Source: Dipteris shenzhenensis (lineage: Eukaryota > Polypodiophyta > Polypodiopsida > Gleicheniales). Taken from it: a DNA stretch of 64,000 nt. Location of the stretch: assembly GCA_047967505.1 (NCBI GenBank), contig CM106541.1. One strand, given 5' to 3'. The notes under the pieces are model-generated. The model was not told the origin of the DNA. It saw only the letters and a program-made list of their open reading frames with translations, and ran no database searches. A program made the position numbers and the translations under genes. Below are positions 9,695 through 20,139 of the stretch, piece after piece. How positions within the stretch are numbered: position 1 is the stretch's first letter; each line of letters opens with the position of its first letter.

Positions 9695-12142
9695 CTACGG
9701 CTCATCCTCGACATCGCCACCGTCATCGTCCGCCGCCGCCGCTGCTGCTGCTGCCGCCGGAACTGCTGGAACTGCTGGAGCCGCCGGCGCCGGTACTTGT
9801 ACTGCCGGAGCCGCTTGCGCCGGTCGAAGTAAAGGTAGCTGCTGCGGGTTGAGAGCATGGGCATCCACAAAAATTTGGAGCTGTCCATAGAAAGGTGGTG
9901 CCGCCGCCCCCGCCTGCTGAGCTACTGCCGCCATCCGATGAATATAGCGGCATGCTGTCCGCAGGTCGACCAACATAGCTGCTCTCTCAACATGACTCGT
10001 TCTCCGCAGCTGTTGTAGCTCCGCTTCATGCAGTCGGGTCTTCTCAGATAAAGCGAGTTCGAGATCGGTTACCCGCATAGTGCGATCTGCTTTCTTCGCC
10101 ACATTATCCAGTCGTTTCATTACCCGCCCCAATTCCTTGGGTTGGGCACCTGTTGATTGTGCGGGCGTAGTAGCTCTGAGCTGCAGCAAATCGGCCATGA
10201 GGCTCTTCACCTCAACTTCATGTTGCTGGTGCTCTTCTTTCCGGGCGAGCTTGAGTGCCAACAGCTGAGATCTGGCATCGTCACACTGCTGTTGCACCAC
10301 CGCGACGTGTTCTTTCAGCTGCAAAAAGTGCCTTGCGTCCAAGGATTCCCCGTCCGCTGGCTCCGGAAAGGCTGCCACAAAAGCGGCTGCTGCGTCTGCT
10401 TGGGGTCGTGGCTTCATTGCGATCTCGGGTCTTTTGCCTCTGGCCTTCGCTCGTCGGAGGGCTTCTTCCAGTTCGGCGATCCGTTTGACATAACCTTCGG
10501 CAGAATCCACCGGTCCCGCCGCTGTCTGCTTTCCGAGAGTATTTGCCGATGTAGAACTTCCACCCTCCAGTTGGGCCGCAGTTTCCGTCACCGGTACTGG
10601 TGGTAAAAAGGCGGTTCCTGCGCCCCCTCCCGCCAGATCATCCTCATCCCTCCGGGCCAACCGTCGGTCGAGAGGCCTGCAAGCCCGCTCCAGCTCTACT
10701 CGCAATTGATGTTGATGATCAAGAAAAATACCCTGCATCTCTGCGACGAAGGCTTCCGATAAATCTAACAAAAGTGCCTCGTCCAGCATGCGTGTAGAGC
10801 TAGAGGGTTGCCGGTACGCCATCACTTCCGCTTCCAACAACTGCACCCTGGCGGTCGCAGCTGTAGCCTTCTCCGTCAATTGTTCCGTCAGCCGCAGGTG
10901 TTCTTGAGTTTGGGCGACAATCGCCGTCCTTGCTTCCTCCATATCCTGCTGTCGCCGTGCATCCACCTGTTGGAGTCGTACCAACTGCTCCTGCAGCTGT
11001 TGATTGCGTTCGAGCAGCCTGGCATTTTCCTGGCGCAACCTCGCCTCATTCTCCTCCAGCTGCCCCTTCTGAAAACATTGGAACAAGCGCTCCGCCAACC
11101 GTCGTGCCGTGACCAGATCATAGGTCTCCACCGGCGGAGATAGCTGCAGCTCACCACTCCCCCTTGGGACGACACGGGTTTCCTCCGGACATGCCTGTCT
11201 CCCCGAACTGTCCTCCCGAGTGTGGACTGAGCTTTCCCCTTGCAAGGCCTCCGCTTCCGGGCGGGTTTTCTTCAACATTGCGCCTTCCGGCACGAGAGCC
11301 AACTTTCTTTTCAATAAACTGGCCATGCGGCTCGATGTTGCTGAGACCGCTGGCCTACTCCTCTGGCTGCCCTGTGGAACTTCTGCCGGAACCACCACCG
11401 CGGGTACTACCGCCGTAACCTCCACCGCAGGTACTACCGGAGTCACCTGGTTGCTTGGCATCAGCGTCAGAGCTCCCTCCGTTGTTGATCTCGCTGGTTC
11501 CACCTCCTTGGACTCCTTGTCCGAACCATCGTCGGTGGACTCCTCCACCTCCACATACGACCCTGGGACTACCGGTTCCGCATCTGGTCCGAACAAAAGG
11601 AATAAGACTTGCCCCATCCGAGATGTTGCCGTTGGCTTCAAGAGCTTCTTGGCCACCTCCAGAATTCTGTCCGCCAGCAGCTTCGCCCAGGGAACCGGTT
11701 TCCCTTGTTCCGCCCTCTGGAAATAGGTAAACTGGGTCTGTCCCAGTAGCTCTGCTTTCACCTTCTGCCAGAGTGCCTCTGCAATAAACTTGTAGCATAT
11801 CTTCTTCGAAGCATCCAGCTTCTTCATGTTGTACTCCCCCTTGCAACCTGCGCCGAGAGCTGCCTCCATGGCACTGCTGGTAAGCTTCGTGACTTTGCAT
11901 GGACCATCCACCGGCAAGTGCAACCGGGCCGCTACCAGCTCCTTGCACAAGGTGAAAGTCTTTCCATACACCACGACCTTGCGCCCGCGTGCAAGCTGCG
12001 CCAAGATATCTTGCGCCAATGGATGAACTGGTGTCGTAGCCCATGGCAAACCCGCGAACTCCACCAGACGAGCTCGTGTCAGCCAAGACTGCACAGCCTC
12101 ATCCCCAACAGGTAACGGATTGATCAGATGGAAGACCACCAT
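9695..12142 (-). CDS. Ty3-A extra reading frame (815 aa, unknown function)
   Basis: This is the 3' third of the same open frame as the integrase, with an internal ATG at 12,142 (MVVFHLINPLPVG). It has no enzyme motif. The first 200 residues look globular (LAQLARGRKVVVYGKTFTLC, LFLLFGPDAEPVV). Then come an acidic serine/glutamate stretch, a long Gln/Glu/Leu coiled coil, another acidic region, a second coiled coil and an Ala/Pro-rich tail ending DDDGGDVEDEP at TAG 9,695-9,697. Extra frames of unknown role are known in some plant gypsy lineages (Tat/Ogre/Retand type). Here the frame is sense and fused to pol. It could be translated as a fusion and cut off, or from a subgenomic RNA. Confidence 0.75.
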   Translation of the reverse strand: MVVFHLINPLPVGDEAVQSWLTRARLVEFAGLPWATTPVHPLAQDILAQLARGRKVVVYGKTFTLCKELVAARLHLPVDGPCKVTKLTSSAMEAALGAGCKGEYNMKKLDASKKICYKFIAEALWQKVKAELLGQTQFTYFQRAEQGKPVPWAKLLADRILEVAKKLLKPTATSRMGQVLFLLFGPDAEPVVPGSYVEVEESTDDGSDKESKEVEPARSTTEGALTLMPSNQVTPVVPAVEVTAVVPAVVVPAEVPQGSQRSRPAVSATSSRMASLLKRKLALVPEGAMLKKTRPEAEALQGESSVHTREDSSGRQACPEETRVVPRGSGELQLSPPVETYDLVTARRLAERLFQCFQKGQLEENEARLRQENARLLERNQQLQEQLVRLQQVDARRQQDMEEARTAIVAQTQEHLRLTEQLTEKATAATARVQLLEAEVMAYRQPSSSTRMLDEALLLDLSEAFVAEMQGIFLDHQHQLRVELERACRPLDRRLARRDEDDLAGGGAGTAFLPPVPVTETAAQLEGGSSTSANTLGKQTAAGPVDSAEGYVKRIAELEEALRRAKARGKRPEIAMKPRPQADAAAAFVAAFPEPADGESLDARHFLQLKEHVAVVQQQCDDARSQLLALKLARKEEHQQHEVEVKSLMADLLQLRATTPAQSTGAQPKELGRVMKRLDNVAKKADRTMRVTDLELALSEKTRLHEAELQQLRRTSHVERAAMLVDLRTACRYIHRMAAVAQQAGAAAPPFYGQLQIFVDAHALNPQQLPLLRPAQAAPAVQVPAPAAPAVPAVPAAAAAAAAADDDGGDVEDEP

Positions 12143-14401
12143 AGCGGCGAGAAGCTGGGATGCGAGAGAGAAGAGTTCTGGAAAACAAAGAGTTGGAAAT
12201 AAGCCCCCTTTTGCTTCCAAAGTGCCTTTTGGATGCCTTGGTGAACTCCTTGTTTGCATGCAACGATCAAGTGTCCCATCATCTTGATAAAAGCCGCACT
12301 TCGAAGATTCAGTAGATTGCATGGCGGCGTCCTCGCTCCGCAACACGAAGCTTTGCTCCCACCGTTTCGCGGAATAAAGTGAGTGATACCACACGTGCGT
12401 ACTAATAGCCCCCATCATCGGTTTCTCCACCGAAATGGCTATAAATGCAGTTGAAATGATCATCACAGGTGGTTTCTCCGGAAATGGGTAAGGTGGCATG
12501 GGCCCTGTATATGGTCGGAGACGAAATCCATTTACCGGCTTCTGCAACAGCTCCCCCTGTAGTGTTCCTAATCGGAACGTGCCATCACCATAACGGTCCA
12601 CCACCCAATACGGACCTCCCCACCGTAACTTCAGCTTACCCGGATGCGGACCCATCCGAGTGTTAAACAATATCACGGCATCTCTCCGTTTGAAGGTCTT
12701 CTTCTTTGAATGACGGTCCACCCAGACCTTCCGTCTGTCCTGGACTACCTGTGCAAGATACGCACTGTAGAACCGCTCCTCACCCAGCCGATCCAGCTGT
12801 TCAATCCTCCGGTCTACGGACTCGTCCCAGCCCAATTTCTCTGCCGCTGCAATTCGCAGACTCGGTACTAGGAATTCCATGGGGACCACTGCTTCAACTC
12901 CGTAAACCAACTTGAATGGCGTGAACCCCTTCGCAACCTTATAGGAAGTCCGGAACGCCCATAATGCGGAGTAAAGTTTTTCATCCCAATCTGTCCGATT
13001 TTCATTGACCAGCTTTTTCAGAATGACTAGCAACACCTTATTCGAGGACTCCGCCTGTCCGTTTGCCTGAGGGTAATACACTGTGGACTTCTTATGAATG
13101 ATCAGGTGCCGGGTAACCAGTTCCCGTAACACCGCATTAAGGAAATGCCCACCTTGATCCGTGACGAGCTCAACCGGACATCCGTATCGTGTCATAATGG
13201 CTTCATAAAGGAATCTGGCCACAGCCTTTGCCGAATTATCCTTCAGTGCTCTGGCCTCCACCCATTTGGTACAGTAATCCGTCGCCACCAGGATATACCG
13301 GTTACCTGTCCTCCGCGCCGGCGGCGAAAACGGACCTACAAAGTCCAGCCCCCACTTCATGAACGGTTCGAGGGCCAGTATGGGATTATGCGGCATCCGG
13401 TCCCGACCTGATGGCTGGCCCAACCTCTGGCACACATCGCATCTTTTGACGAACCTATGCGCATCCCCCATTAATGTTGGCCACCACAGACCTCCTTGGA
13501 GTACCTTCCGTCCGGTTACTTCTCCTGCGAAGTGTCCACCGCTGATTCCTTGGTGAGCCTCTTCCAGGATGACCTCCTGCTCATGTGGGTACACACACCG
13601 TCGCAACACACCATCTAGCCCCTGCTTATACAATTGGTCAGCAATGATCCGGAAGTCTCTGCTCTTGAGCGCGAGCCGTTTCCGCTGGTCTCGCGACATT
13701 CCGTCGCGCATTCGGCCCGTGTCGACAAAGTGAAACATGTCGTCGTACCACGTCTTTGGAGCTGCCGGTACCACCGCCTCCAGTTCGAACAGCTGGGCAT
13801 CCGGAAAATCGTCTTCCACACCCATCGGGTCTTCGCCAGATTCCAACCGCGAAAGGTAATCCGCTACGGCATGTGTACTTCCTGGTCGATGGACCACCGT
13901 GAAGTCGAACTCCTGTAAAAGCAGCATCCACCGGGCCAACTTTCCAGTGAGCTCGGGCTTGTGTACCAAATACAACAAGGCGGAATGATCCACATGAAAC
14001 GTGAACCGATTCCCCAACAGGTAGTGACGAAACTTTGTTACGGAATAAATCATCCCCAATGCTTCCCGCTCCGTCGTAGAGTAATTCCGTTCGGCTTTTG
14101 ACAACCTGCGACTTGCATAATACACCGGTCGGAACCACTTGCTCGTCGCTTCCTGCATGAGGACACTACCAATAGCCACGTCCGAGGCATCCACGAAGAC
14201 ATGAAACATCTTCGTCCAATCTGGCGGCTGAACCACCGGTGCTGTCGCCAACATCAGTTTGAGCCGTCGGAAAGCTAAGTCACAAGCAGGAGACCAGACT
14301 ACCGGTACTTTGTTGAGTTGGTCATACAGTGGTGTCGCCACATCCGCCAGATACCGCAGCATTCGGCTGTGCCATTTAACCTGCCCTAGGAATCTCCCGA
14401 G
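12143..14401 (-). CDS. Ty3-A RNase H and integrase
   Basis: This is in the same frame as the gag-RT part, directly after its TAG; the first ATG is at 14,362. RNase H starts with FHVFVDASDVAIGS (near residue 55 from that ATG). The integrase has an H2C2 zinc domain (HQGISGGHFAG, then CDVCQR). Its catalytic core has Asp 340 (WGLDFVGP), Asp 402 (VTDQGGHF) and Glu 438 (GQAESSNK), the proper D,D-35-E spacing. The C-terminal region includes GPYWVVDRYGDGTFRLG, ending near residue 640. The 100 codons from there to 12,143 are open but look unlike a domain and may be a linker. The integrase motifs are intact. Confidence 0.9.
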
Positions 14402-17400
14402 CTACTTACCGTTGCCAGGAACCTTTGCCTGCCGGATCGCTTCGACCTTCGCCGGATCTACCGCAATGCCTTCCGCCGAGACAATGCAGCCCAGCAGCAT
14501 ACCGCTGCCCACGGCGAATGCACATTTCATAGGGTTCAGACACAACCGTGCCTCCCTACACCGGGTTAAGCATTTCTTCAGATGCTCAAGGTGCTGCTCG
14601 CGACTCCCAAAAACACTGAAATCGTCCAGAAATACCTGCATAAAGATTAGTAAATAATCATGAAATATCTCTTGGACCATGCGTTGAAATGTTGCCGGAG
14701 CATTCTTTAGCCCAAATGCCATCACCAGGAAAACAAATGCTCCCCACTCCGTGATGAAGGCTGTTTTCTCTCGATCTTCTGGTGCCATCTGCACCTGGTT
14801 ATACCCACTGAAGCCATCCAGAAAAGAATACATCTCGTGACCTGCCACTGTATCCAGCATAGTATCATTAAACGGCAATGGAAACGGATCCGTGATTGTC
14901 GCCGCGTTAAGCTTTCTGTAGTCAACACAGACCCGCAACTTCAAATTCTTTTTCGGAACAATCACGATTGGCGAAAGCCACGTTGCACGGTCAACCGGAC
15001 AGATAAACCCGACCTTTAGCAACCTGTCCAGCTCCTCCTTCACCCTCTGGGCATAGTTCGGATTCATTCTATACCGTTGTTGCCGAACCGGTATCGCATC
15101 CTTCTGCAGATTGATCCTGTGCTGATAGAATTTGGGATCGATGCCGAGCAAATCTGTGTAGTCCCAGGCGAACACGTCTCTGAAGGATTTCAGCAATGTC
15201 TCCAATTTTCCCCGAAATCCTTTATCGAGCTTCGCACTGACACGGACGTTCTTTGGCTCCTCCTCCGTCCCGAGGTTAAGATCCAGCAGCTCGTCTTCTT
15301 TGACCCTCCGCGAGCGACGGAGTTCCTGCTCGAAAACTCTTTCCGCCTCCGCCACTCCCGCTTCGTCCGGCATGTCTCCTGTGCCTTCCGGTAAGCTCCC
15401 TTCGACTGATTCTTTAGTGGAACTGGATGACTCCTGCGTAGCCGAGGGAATCGGATGCTGATATTGCTTTAAAACGGCAACCACATCGACCTCGAACAAG
15501 CTTACCAGCTCCGTATTCCTACTGAAGTAGTCATCCTCCTCTTCGACCCCCATTCCGTCCATCATATGGATACCTTCCGCCATCGTCGGTCGGAATGGTG
15601 TCCTCAGCCCTTGTTTGGTATGTACCGAGAGCTTCAGCTTCTTTTTTCCTTTCCGAATGGTGATGCGGTCGGATTGCCAGTCTTGTTTCACACGGGCCTG
15701 CCGCAACCACGGTCTTCCGAGCAATAACGGGTATGACCCGCTAATATCCTCCATCCGGAGAATCACCGCAGCGATTTCAAACTTCACGCCGCAAACCTCC
15801 ATTTTCAATCCACGGAGCAATCCTAACGGCTGCACTCTCCGTTGGTCTGCCATCCGAATGGCGAAGGGTGCGGATTCCCATTTTGTGATACCCAATGGCA
15901 CCAGCATTTGTTCGGACAGGATGTTGACCCCAGACCCTCCGTCCAGCAACACCCCTCCCACACGGCTGTTCTCCAGTGTTACGGAAATTACCGGGACCGC
16001 TTCGTCAAAAACAGGAGGATGTTCTTCCGCTTCAGGCTTTGCAGATCCGTCTGACGACACTTCCATTGTTACCGCTTCCATCTCCGACTCCATCGCCCTG
16101 ACTGGTTCCGTCAATTGTTTGATGAGAGAACTCCGGAAATTGGGTACCAATGCTAACAATTGCTCCATTGTCATGTGTATTTGCTGTTTCCGCAAATCCT
16201 GCCATAAATCATATGGTTCAACATCCTCCTCGCCGGTCACCAGGCTGTCCTTCTGACTGGTAGGTAGACAAGTCGCTTCTGGCTGGTCTCCTTGCAGGCG
16301 CCTTGCCACCTTCGCACCATTCTCCGTCACCGAGACTGCTTTTTCCGCGCTAGGCCTAGGTAACACCGTTGGGGTTTTCTGGACCCATTCACCAACCGTC
16401 GACCGCACCTTTTGTTGTGCCTGCCAATCCAACGCCGGAGGTCTCCCCTTCTCTTGCGGGGCCTTGTAGTCCCGCACCTTTTCCTGGGATCGTGTGACCA
16501 CGAGCACATCTCCGCTCGCACTTCCTCCCACTTTGCCTTCAACAGGGACACCCACCGGTACTTCCGGTACTTCTTCGGACTGCGGACTAGGCTCCTTGCT
16601 ATCCTGTTGCGGACTGTCATCATCGCATTCGATAATCAGAACCGCATTCACTGCTGGTGCGGACTTGCCTTCTCCGGATCCCCGGGTTGCTTCCCTTTCC
16701 GCCTTGTGGCGCTTGAATAATTCGCAATCTACCTTTCTATGTCCGGGTTGATTGCAATAAAAACATAGGAACGTCCGTTCCCCTGCTGGTTCATCTGCAC
16801 CTGTTCCAGCCGTTCTCGGCCGCCAAGGTCTTTTCGCCGGTGCGGCTGGTACCGCGGCTGGTGCTGCGGCTGGTGTCGCAACTACCGCCGCCACCGCTGG
16901 TGTCGGGGCTATTCGTGCGTTATAGCGGCAGATCTCCGTGGTATGCGTCGCTGTTTGGCAAATCGCACACCACCGCTCATTCAAACCGCATTCCTCTGCT
17001 AAGTGTCCTGCATTCCGGCACCGATTACACCAAGTATCCTTGCGGACTTTTGAAGAGGATCCTATTCCACTATCCCGGCTTTTGGCTCCGGCAGCAGATC
17101 CTTCCGGAAATAACTTCCCTGCCGCTTTTCCAGCCTTCCGCCTCATGGAACGTTTGTCCTCCTCCTCATCCGACTGATCCGACTCCTCCTCATTATCGGT
17201 ATCGGAGTCTCCCTCAGCCTCCTCATACTTCACTTTTCCTTTCCTTCCCTTGGAAGTAAACAGAACTTGTTCCGCCCTCACCGCTGCCTGGACGACTTCT
17301 TCCAATGAAAGAGCTTCCAGATCCAACGATGCCAGGGACCTTTTCAATCCTTTATTCAGCCCCTCCATGAAGTAAGCATTTTGGATGGGGACTGCCGGGG

Positions 17401-18244
17401 TAGTTGCTGCATCGAGGCGGCGGATCAACGACCGAAACCTGGCCGCATACGCCTCCACTTCTTGGTTCTTCTGTTCCAGTTTCCCCAGTTTGGCCAGGAC
17501 ATGAACACGGGTCTTGTCCTCCCGAAACCGGAGCAAAAAGGCATCCCGCAGTAGATCAAACGTGGCGAAATGGGTAGCTCCATATTGCGCGATCCATACT
17601 GCCGCCTGCTTCTGCAGTGTCGGGATGAAAGTCGCCATCTTCATAAGATCTGTCGCCTGCACTGGTGGAGCCGTATTTACCATCCATGCCATCTCAAATG
17701 ACAGTATATGTGCATCCGCATCCTCCTTATCCCGTCCCGAAAACTTGGGGTACTTCACCGTCATCCTGGGTACCAGTGGTGGAATAGCCGCGCTACTTAC
17801 CGCCGGAACTCCACCCCCGCCTCCGCCTCCACCGCCTCCACCTCCCCTACTGGGATCTGGTGACGAACCTGGGGCTCCGCTTCCTGCAGGCACACCACCC
17901 CTCCGTCTGCTGGGACTCGGTGGTGGGGAATTCCGCAACGGTGACGCTTCGTCTTCCGGAGGAGTACCTGTTAAATCGAACGGGCTACTGCGTCCGGAGG
18001 ATTCGCCTTCCTCCTGAACACCGGAAACGACTGGACCTTCCTCTCCTGGGATCAGCGGAGGTGTGTCAGAGCGACTACTACTCTCACTATCCGTGAAGAA
18101 GCCGAAGAGAAGATCACGTTGAGCCACATATCTGTCATGCCGCCGTTCCTCGCGGGTTGTACATGCCGATACTGGAGTTGCAGGCTCCCGAGGCCGTTCC
18201 GGAGAGCGCGATGTTCCCCCTGGCTCACTCCCAGCGTCATTCAT
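14402..18244 (-). CDS. Ty3-A gag-protease-RT polyprotein (1,280 aa, ends at in-frame TAG)
   Basis: It starts at ATG 18,244 (MNDAGSEPGG) with a Pro/Ser/Gly-rich disordered N-terminus. A retrotransposon gag domain follows from about residue 161 (MTVKYPKFSGRDKED). Three CCHC-type knuckles lie near residues 405, 423 and 495 (such as CNRCRNAGHLAEEC and CFYCNQPGHRKVDC). The aspartic protease site LLDGGSG has its Asp near residue 768. The RT begins near residue 1,070 and includes the catalytic FLDD at about residues 1,205-1,208. Gag builds the particle, the protease cuts the polyprotein and RT copies the RNA. The frame ends at TAG 14,402-14,404; the same frame continues after it with RNase H, so the polyprotein is interrupted by one codon. 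Confidence 0.9.
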   Translation of the reverse strand: MNDAGSEPGGTSRSPERPREPATPVSACTTREERRHDRYVAQRDLLFGFFTDSESSSRSDTPPLIPGEEGPVVSGVQEEGESSGRSSPFDLTGTPPEDEASPLRNSPPPSPSRRRGGVPAGSGAPGSSPDPSRGGGGGGGGGGGGVPAVSSAAIPPLVPRMTVKYPKFSGRDKEDADAHILSFEMAWMVNTAPPVQATDLMKMATFIPTLQKQAAVWIAQYGATHFATFDLLRDAFLLRFREDKTRVHVLAKLGKLEQKNQEVEAYAARFRSLIRRLDAATTPAVPIQNAYFMEGLNKGLKRSLASLDLEALSLEEVVQAAVRAEQVLFTSKGRKGKVKYEEAEGDSDTDNEEESDQSDEEEDKRSMRRKAGKAAGKLFPEGSAAGAKSRDSGIGSSSKVRKDTWCNRCRNAGHLAEECGLNERWCAICQTATHTTEICRYNARIAPTPAVAAVVATPAAAPAAVPAAPAKRPWRPRTAGTGADEPAGERTFLCFYCNQPGHRKVDCELFKRHKAEREATRGSGEGKSAPAVNAVLIIECDDDSPQQDSKEPSPQSEEVPEVPVGVPVEGKVGGSASGDVLVVTRSQEKVRDYKAPQEKGRPPALDWQAQQKVRSTVGEWVQKTPTVLPRPSAEKAVSVTENGAKVARRLQGDQPEATCLPTSQKDSLVTGEEDVEPYDLWQDLRKQQIHMTMEQLLALVPNFRSSLIKQLTEPVRAMESEMEAVTMEVSSDGSAKPEAEEHPPVFDEAVPVISVTLENSRVGGVLLDGGSGVNILSEQMLVPLGITKWESAPFAIRMADQRRVQPLGLLRGLKMEVCGVKFEIAAVILRMEDISGSYPLLLGRPWLRQARVKQDWQSDRITIRKGKKKLKLSVHTKQGLRTPFRPTMAEGIHMMDGMGVEEEDDYFSRNTELVSLFEVDVVAVLKQYQHPIPSATQESSSSTKESVEGSLPEGTGDMPDEAGVAEAERVFEQELRRSRRVKEDELLDLNLGTEEEPKNVRVSAKLDKGFRGKLETLLKSFRDVFAWDYTDLLGIDPKFYQHRINLQKDAIPVRQQRYRMNPNYAQRVKEELDRLLKVGFICPVDRATWLSPIVIVPKKNLKLRVCVDYRKLNAATITDPFPLPFNDTMLDTVAGHEMYSFLDGFSGYNQVQMAPEDREKTAFITEWGAFVFLVMAFGLKNAPATFQRMVQEIFHDYLLIFMQVFLDDFSVFGSREQHLEHLKKCLTRCREARLCLNPMKCAFAVGSGMLLGCIVSAEGIAVDPAKVEAIRQAKVPGNGK

Positions 18245-18331
18245 GCACTAGTCTACGCACCGAGGGATCAGAGTATTACAGATGGGGAGCATCCAACCTC
18301 TCCGGGGTATCCACCGCGACAAACATGGAAA

Positions 18332-18350
18332 TCTTCCGTGGTCGCCAAAG
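18332..18350 (-). promoter_or_regulatory. probable primer-binding site of Ty3-A
   Basis: The bases directly inside the 5' LTR read CTTTGGCGACCACGGAAG in coding sense. The TGGCG start is typical of gypsy primer-binding sites, but I cannot assign the tRNA. Confidence 0.4.
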
Positions 18351-18837
18351 TATTAGCCCTCTCTACTCTGAAGACTAACTCGAAACGCATTACTGCGACA
18401 GATTTACATGCGTAATCGTACTTCAGAACTGTGTATGAAAATACATAGAGTAGAACAGTGATCGACAGAATCATTCATGATAAAACAATAAGGTAGATGC
18501 AATAGAATCTCTGTATTACATTTCTCCGAGCAATACAACACTGTACTCTCTGATACATAGCACTGATCCTTGCTCCGATCCTCATCAATGAGCCTCAATG
18601 ATCCTCCTAAATGATCGCTCTCTTCTCTCTTATCTAACCAGCACACATAACGCCTTCACGGTTGCCATGACGGTTGCCGTGACGGTTGCCGTGCCTATTC
18701 AGTTCTCCGTCTGCCCCTAGAACTTCCGTCTTTTCATATCTCAAGATACAACGTATTAATGATAATAATCTAAGGACTAATAATCTAAGGACTCCCCCCC
18801 TAGTTCCTCTTTGCTGTTGCTGCTTTTGCCCCTAACA
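18351..18837 (-). repeat. 5' LTR of Ty3-A
   Basis: 487 bp, the upstream LTR in coding sense. It carries three 12-bp 'acggttgcc(a/g)tg' units (about 18,658-18,693) and a duplicated 'aataatctaagga' unit (about 18,765-18,793). Its inner end reads TATTAG instead of TGTTAG, a single change. Confidence 0.95.
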
Positions 18838-18842
18838 GATTC
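18838..18842. other. target-site duplication of Ty3-A (GATTC)
   Basis: GATTC is repeated at 9,146-9,150. It marks the insertion point inside the last exon of the Ulp1-like gene. Confidence 0.9.
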
Positions 18843-19138
18843 TACTTCTGGTGCAATCGGGATAGACTCAATCTCTTCCTCCTTTGCAAGATGTGATGGT
18901 GTAGATGCACATTGATTCTCTACTTCTTGTGTAGGAAGAATGCATTGAGTCTCTAATAATTCAAGTGGAGACTGTAATGCTTCTACTTGAGGCTGTGATG
19001 CAGAAGGAGACTGAATTGTCTCTTGTTTTTCTTTGGCTCCCTCAGGTTCTTCATTGAGTCCATCATGTTGTTTCCCAATGGTAGCAGTTAGGTAGTGAAC
19101 AGTCTTAGCTATAAAATCTTGTAGCTCGAGCTTTGTAT
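18843..19138 (-). pseudogene. C-terminal exon of the Ulp1-like gene, upstream of the Ty3-A insertion
   Basis: The exon is open from AYTKLELQDFIAKTVHYLT through a Gln/Ser/Glu-rich repetitive tail (TQEVENQCASTPS) to APEVES, where Ty3-A has inserted. The frame resumes at 9,150. Confidence 0.65.
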
Positions 19139-19139
19139 A

Positions 19140-20066
19140 TGCTTCTATTGAGATATGTTCAAAAATTCATTGAGGAACAACATGAAGTTGTAGGCAATTC
19201 TCCACCCACTACTAAACTTGTCTTTCTGCTCCACTGCGAGGCGTGTCTGGAAATTTGGTTGGTCTTGATGCTCCCTGATTTTCATAATTGCAGAAACTAA
19301 CTTGTTTGCAGACCTGTCCATCATGACATATGACAAAGTGAATTTGTGTAGTAAATAGTAAGATGCATGTTCATAATGATATGATAAAAGAACACTTACT
19401 TGAACACCCCGTGAAAGCCTGTAAATGAATTGACAAACCAACAATGGTTGTCATCAAGATCCTATACTATCAGGCTCCAATGTGAGCTACATCACCAATA
19501 AAGAGCGATAAGATTTATCACAATATTAAGTATTAATTGACACAATATTACAAATAAAAGAGTAAAAGAAAGATTGAGACGATACTTACTTCTCATAATA
19601 TGGCATAAAGACAACTGGCATGCCATCCAAGTCTAAAGGTTGTAGCATTGAACAAACATCATCTACTGTCTTCTTGGTATCACTAAGTACAGCTGAAAGG
19701 AGAGAATCGAGCATACACACGCAATTCTGTACTGATCTAGGAAAGTGAGATATAACCGTATTGCAGTAATAAATAAACAAATGTTAGAAGCAGATTGAAT
19801 CAAATGATTGAAGTATCAAGCCAAGAGAAGTTCATATCAAACCTGAGGATGGCCATCATGACTTTGTCATTAGCCTCTTTCAAAGGGTCAGAGAGGATTG
19901 TAACTTCCTCGCTACCAAATGTCAAAACACGAGGTTGCTTGCTAATGATAACCCTAACCTCAAAAGAGCTCCCCATTTCGTCCAATACAGCAGTTACATT
20001 AGGACAACTTATGGGCGTAGCAACCAATGTTTCCTCTGGATGCTCCACCACGTTATCAATAAATGC
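19140..20066 (-). pseudogene. second Ulp1-like domain (unit B, four exons)
   Basis: The same exon plan as unit A is repeated about 1 kb downstream: 20,066-19,843 (EEVTILSDPLKEANDKVMMA), about 19,757-19,590 (TKKTVDDVCSMLQPLDLDG), 19,486-19,400 (SHWSLIV, then a TAG) and 19,313-about 19,145 (SANKLVSAIM, then EQKDKFSSGWRIAYNF). The motif that is Cys-Gly in unit A is Ser-Gly here, so the nucleophile is lost, while the Gln is kept. The acceptor before the second exon reads CAA where unit A has CAG, so it looks broken. The two units share intron positions and phases, which indicates an internal gene duplication. Confidence 0.6.
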
Positions 20067-20139
20067 CTTAATGATAGATTACATAAATGCTTATAGATGC
20101 AAGTCTATATATGTCGACAATGAGGTTTCATTGCCGCTC

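Larger units (their letters stand above)
9151..18837 (-). mobile_element. Ty3-A: full-length Ty3/gypsy retrotransposon (9,687 bp)
   Basis: Two 487-bp LTRs, in coding sense beginning TGTTAGGGG and ending GGGCTAACA (or TAATA), bound the element. The TSD GATTC is perfect (9,146-9,150 and 18,838-18,842). The LTRs differ by about three bases, so insertion is fairly recent. The order in coding sense is LTR, gag with three zinc knuckles, protease, RT, RNase H, integrase, an extra reading frame, LTR. This RT-RH-INT order is that of Ty3/gypsy. A single in-frame TAG separates RT from RNase H. It sits inside the last exon of the Ulp1-like gene. Confidence 0.95.

Noticed and set aside
9611-18415. Long open frames on the plus strand across Ty3-A
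   Set aside because: They are mirror frames of the GC-rich gag-pol. Their translations are Pro/Arg/Ser-rich without motifs, and the minus strand carries the complete ordered domains.
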